Of a stretch of DNA of 64,000 nucleotides, positions 63,047-64,000 are shown one piece after another. Each line of letters opens with the position of its first letter. Positions within the stretch are counted from its first letter, which is position 1. A model generated the notes under the pieces. That model worked only from the letters and a program-made list of their open reading frames with translations, did no database searches and was not told the origin of the DNA. The DNA is from Pseudoalteromonas luteoviolacea (GTDB taxonomy: Bacteria; Pseudomonadota; Gammaproteobacteria; Enterobacterales; Alteromonadaceae): contig NZ_CP015411.1 of assembly GCF_001750165.1 (NCBI RefSeq), positions 3,820,501-3,884,500 on the forward strand, read 5' to 3'. The translations under genes and the position numbers were made by a program.

Positions 63047-63932
63047 TTTCCATTGATACCGAAATTGACTCGCAATAAGGCGCTTCTGTCGTCAGACAAA
63101 CAATGTCTTCAATTGGACTCAACAACGTGACATCCTCAACACCTGATTGGTGCAGCGCAGCATAAATGCCCGCACGGGTGACTTTTTTACCGAGATAATG
63201 CCGTGAATCACAATATGCTCGAACAGCTTGTTCAGCTGCCGACACTAACGTACTACCGGAGGGGCCATGCAAAATAGAAAGTTCAGCATTCACCGTAAAT
63301 GGCTTTATTTGTGCCTTATGTACCGTGACTCGGTCTCCCAATGGGCGCACTTTTGATGCTACTTCATCAATACCCGCCAGCTCATTGCCTTGTGCAGAAA
63401 AATAGCGCTTCACCTTATTAATCAGCCCATCGTTTGGCTGACCGGCATCAAGGTCACTCAATATAGTCAATTCTATATCGCAAGGCTCTGGGCTAAGTAC
63501 TGCCACATCTTTTATCTGCGGATCACATGACATAGAGTGATAAATGTATGACTCGCGGCTGCCTGCCGTATTAAGCCCATCAAATGCCAATTGGATACGT
63601 TGTCTAAAAGCGGCATCAGACTCATCTGGAGACGCTTTGCGTGAAAGGTTATACCTCGCTGCAATGGCATCTAAATCATGCCCTTGTGCTGAAGCCAGCA
63701 TATTCCCCTCCACGGCATCATTGAGTTTTTGCTTTTGCAATACCTGTTGATATGCGAGGGTTTGTAGCAGCAAGGCAACTGGGTCACTTTCTAATGAAAG
63801 CGCAGCTTGATACTGTGGGTTTTGTAATAAAAATTGGGCTTTGAGTTGCTCATACTCTTGTTCATAGTCAAGCGTTGCAATAACGTCTGGAACAGGAACT
63901 TGTGATAAGTCTAATTTAGTAAAGCCACTCAT
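63033..63932 (-). CDS. Baseplate assembly protein J (gpJ)
   Basis: A baseplate wedge protein of the gpJ/gp47 family: SGFTKLDLSQVPVPDVIATL at the start, LLQTLAYQQVLQKQKLNDAV, SAQGHDLDAIAARYNLSRKA, FRQRIQLAFDGLNTAGSRES and the C-terminal AYCDSRHYLGKKVTRAGIYA. The length from ATG 63932 is 299 aa, as usual; AAATAGGAAAATT before this ATG supports it over the longer frame to 63989, which crosses a terminator. It is the first gene of the leftward cluster in this window. Confidence 0.93.
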   Translation of the reverse strand: MSGFTKLDLSQVPVPDVIATLDYEQEYEQLKAQFLLQNPQYQAALSLESDPVALLLQTLAYQQVLQKQKLNDAVEGNMLASAQGHDLDAIAARYNLSRKASPDESDAAFRQRIQLAFDGLNTAGSRESYIYHSMSCDPQIKDVAVLSPEPCDIELTILSDLDAGQPNDGLINKVKRYFSAQGNELAGIDEVASKVRPLGDRVTVHKAQIKPFTVNAELSILHGPSGSTLVSAAEQAVRAYCDSRHYLGKKVTRAGIYAALHQSGVEDVTLLSPIEDIVCLTTEAPYCESISVSMENVYG

Positions 63933-63952
63933 AATTTTCCTATTTACAATAA

Positions 63953-63982
63953 AAAACCCGTACTCATTTGAGCACGGGTTTT
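63953..63982. terminator. Terminator just upstream of the gpJ gene
   Basis: AAAACCCGT (63953-63961) pairs with ACGGGTTTT (63974-63982), and CTCA/TGAG extends the stem inside. T-runs occur on both sides. On the minus strand it would end the transcript of the gene to the right of the window, only about 20 bases before gpJ. Confidence 0.85.
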
Positions 63983-64000
63983 GATTCATGGGATAACTGT

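Larger units (their letters stand above)
48985..63932 (-). mobile_element. P2-like contractile tail cluster (tailocin or prophage part)
   Basis: Twenty leftward genes encode a complete contractile tail: baseplate J, I, W and spike V, PAAR tip, fibres and their chaperones, sheath FI, tube FII, chaperone E/E', tape measure T, U, X and D. The order J-I-H first, then V-W-FI, differs from phage P2 (V-W-J-I-H-G-FI). No capsid, portal, terminase, integrase, repressor or lysis gene is in the window, and no attachment site is visible at the left edge next to the DMT gene. A terminator at 63953 separates the cluster from whatever lies to the right. A headless phage-tail bacteriocin or a prophage truncated by the window are both possible. 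Confidence 0.9.

Overview
The window looks like chromosomal DNA of a marine gammaproteobacterium, most probably Pseudoalteromonas or a close Alteromonadales relative. The reasons are low G+C content, short intergenic gaps, a NadM-Nudix/NadV salvage pair, an imuA-imuB-dnaE2 cassette with a near-ideal gammaproteobacterial LexA box, met genes with MetJ-like boxes, and several diguanylate cyclases. The genus is inferred from gene content; no rRNA or other marker is present.

Left part (1-13.6 kb): the end of an unknown gene; a GNAT acetyltransferase overlapping a sirtuin that has no cysteine at all; a proteasome-like Ntn-hydrolase; a short ToxR/CadC-type DNA-binding membrane protein; a DMT transporter; three unknown genes (two of them a low-complexity acidic pair); the NAD salvage pair nadM-nadV; an Ada/AlkA fusion coupled to ogt; a membrane diguanylate cyclase; and a secreted protein of unknown role.

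Middle part (13.6-48.9 kb): a 1289-residue beta-propeller sensor kinase; a 27-bp minisatellite of 12.5 copies; the SOS mutasome imuA-imuB-dnaE2, divergent from an SRAP/HMCES abasic-site protein; a secreted protein of unknown role; a secreted PhoD-type phosphatase flanked by fibronectin-type-II-like modules; an MFS transporter; hrpB; a periplasmic binding protein coupled to a TPR-GGDEF cyclase; two paralogous pairs of MacB/FtsX-type permeases that share one ATPase gene and follow a 79-residue peptide gene; the methionine operon metA-metH(N)-metH(C), in which methionine synthase is naturally split in two; a small membrane protein; and a second DMT transporter.

Right part (48.9-64 kb, all on the minus strand): a P2-like contractile tail cluster in transcription order J, I, H-like collar fibre, fibre 1, assembly chaperone, fibre 2, fibre-associated small protein, a terminator/completion-like protein, V spike, PAAR tip, W, FI sheath, FII tube, E/E' chaperone, T tape measure, U, X, D. 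No capsid, terminase, integrase or lysis gene lies inside the window, so this may be a tailocin or one end of a prophage. The tape measure carries about 11 repeats of 43 residues, five of them nearly identical. Terminator-like hairpins after W and after E' suggest that sheath/tube and tape-measure modules are expressed as separate units.

Most unusual points: the repeat-built tape measure, the FN2-flanked phosphatase, the cysteine-free sirtuin paired with an acetyltransferase, the split MetH, the doubled ABC permease locus with its peptide gene, and the minisatellite.
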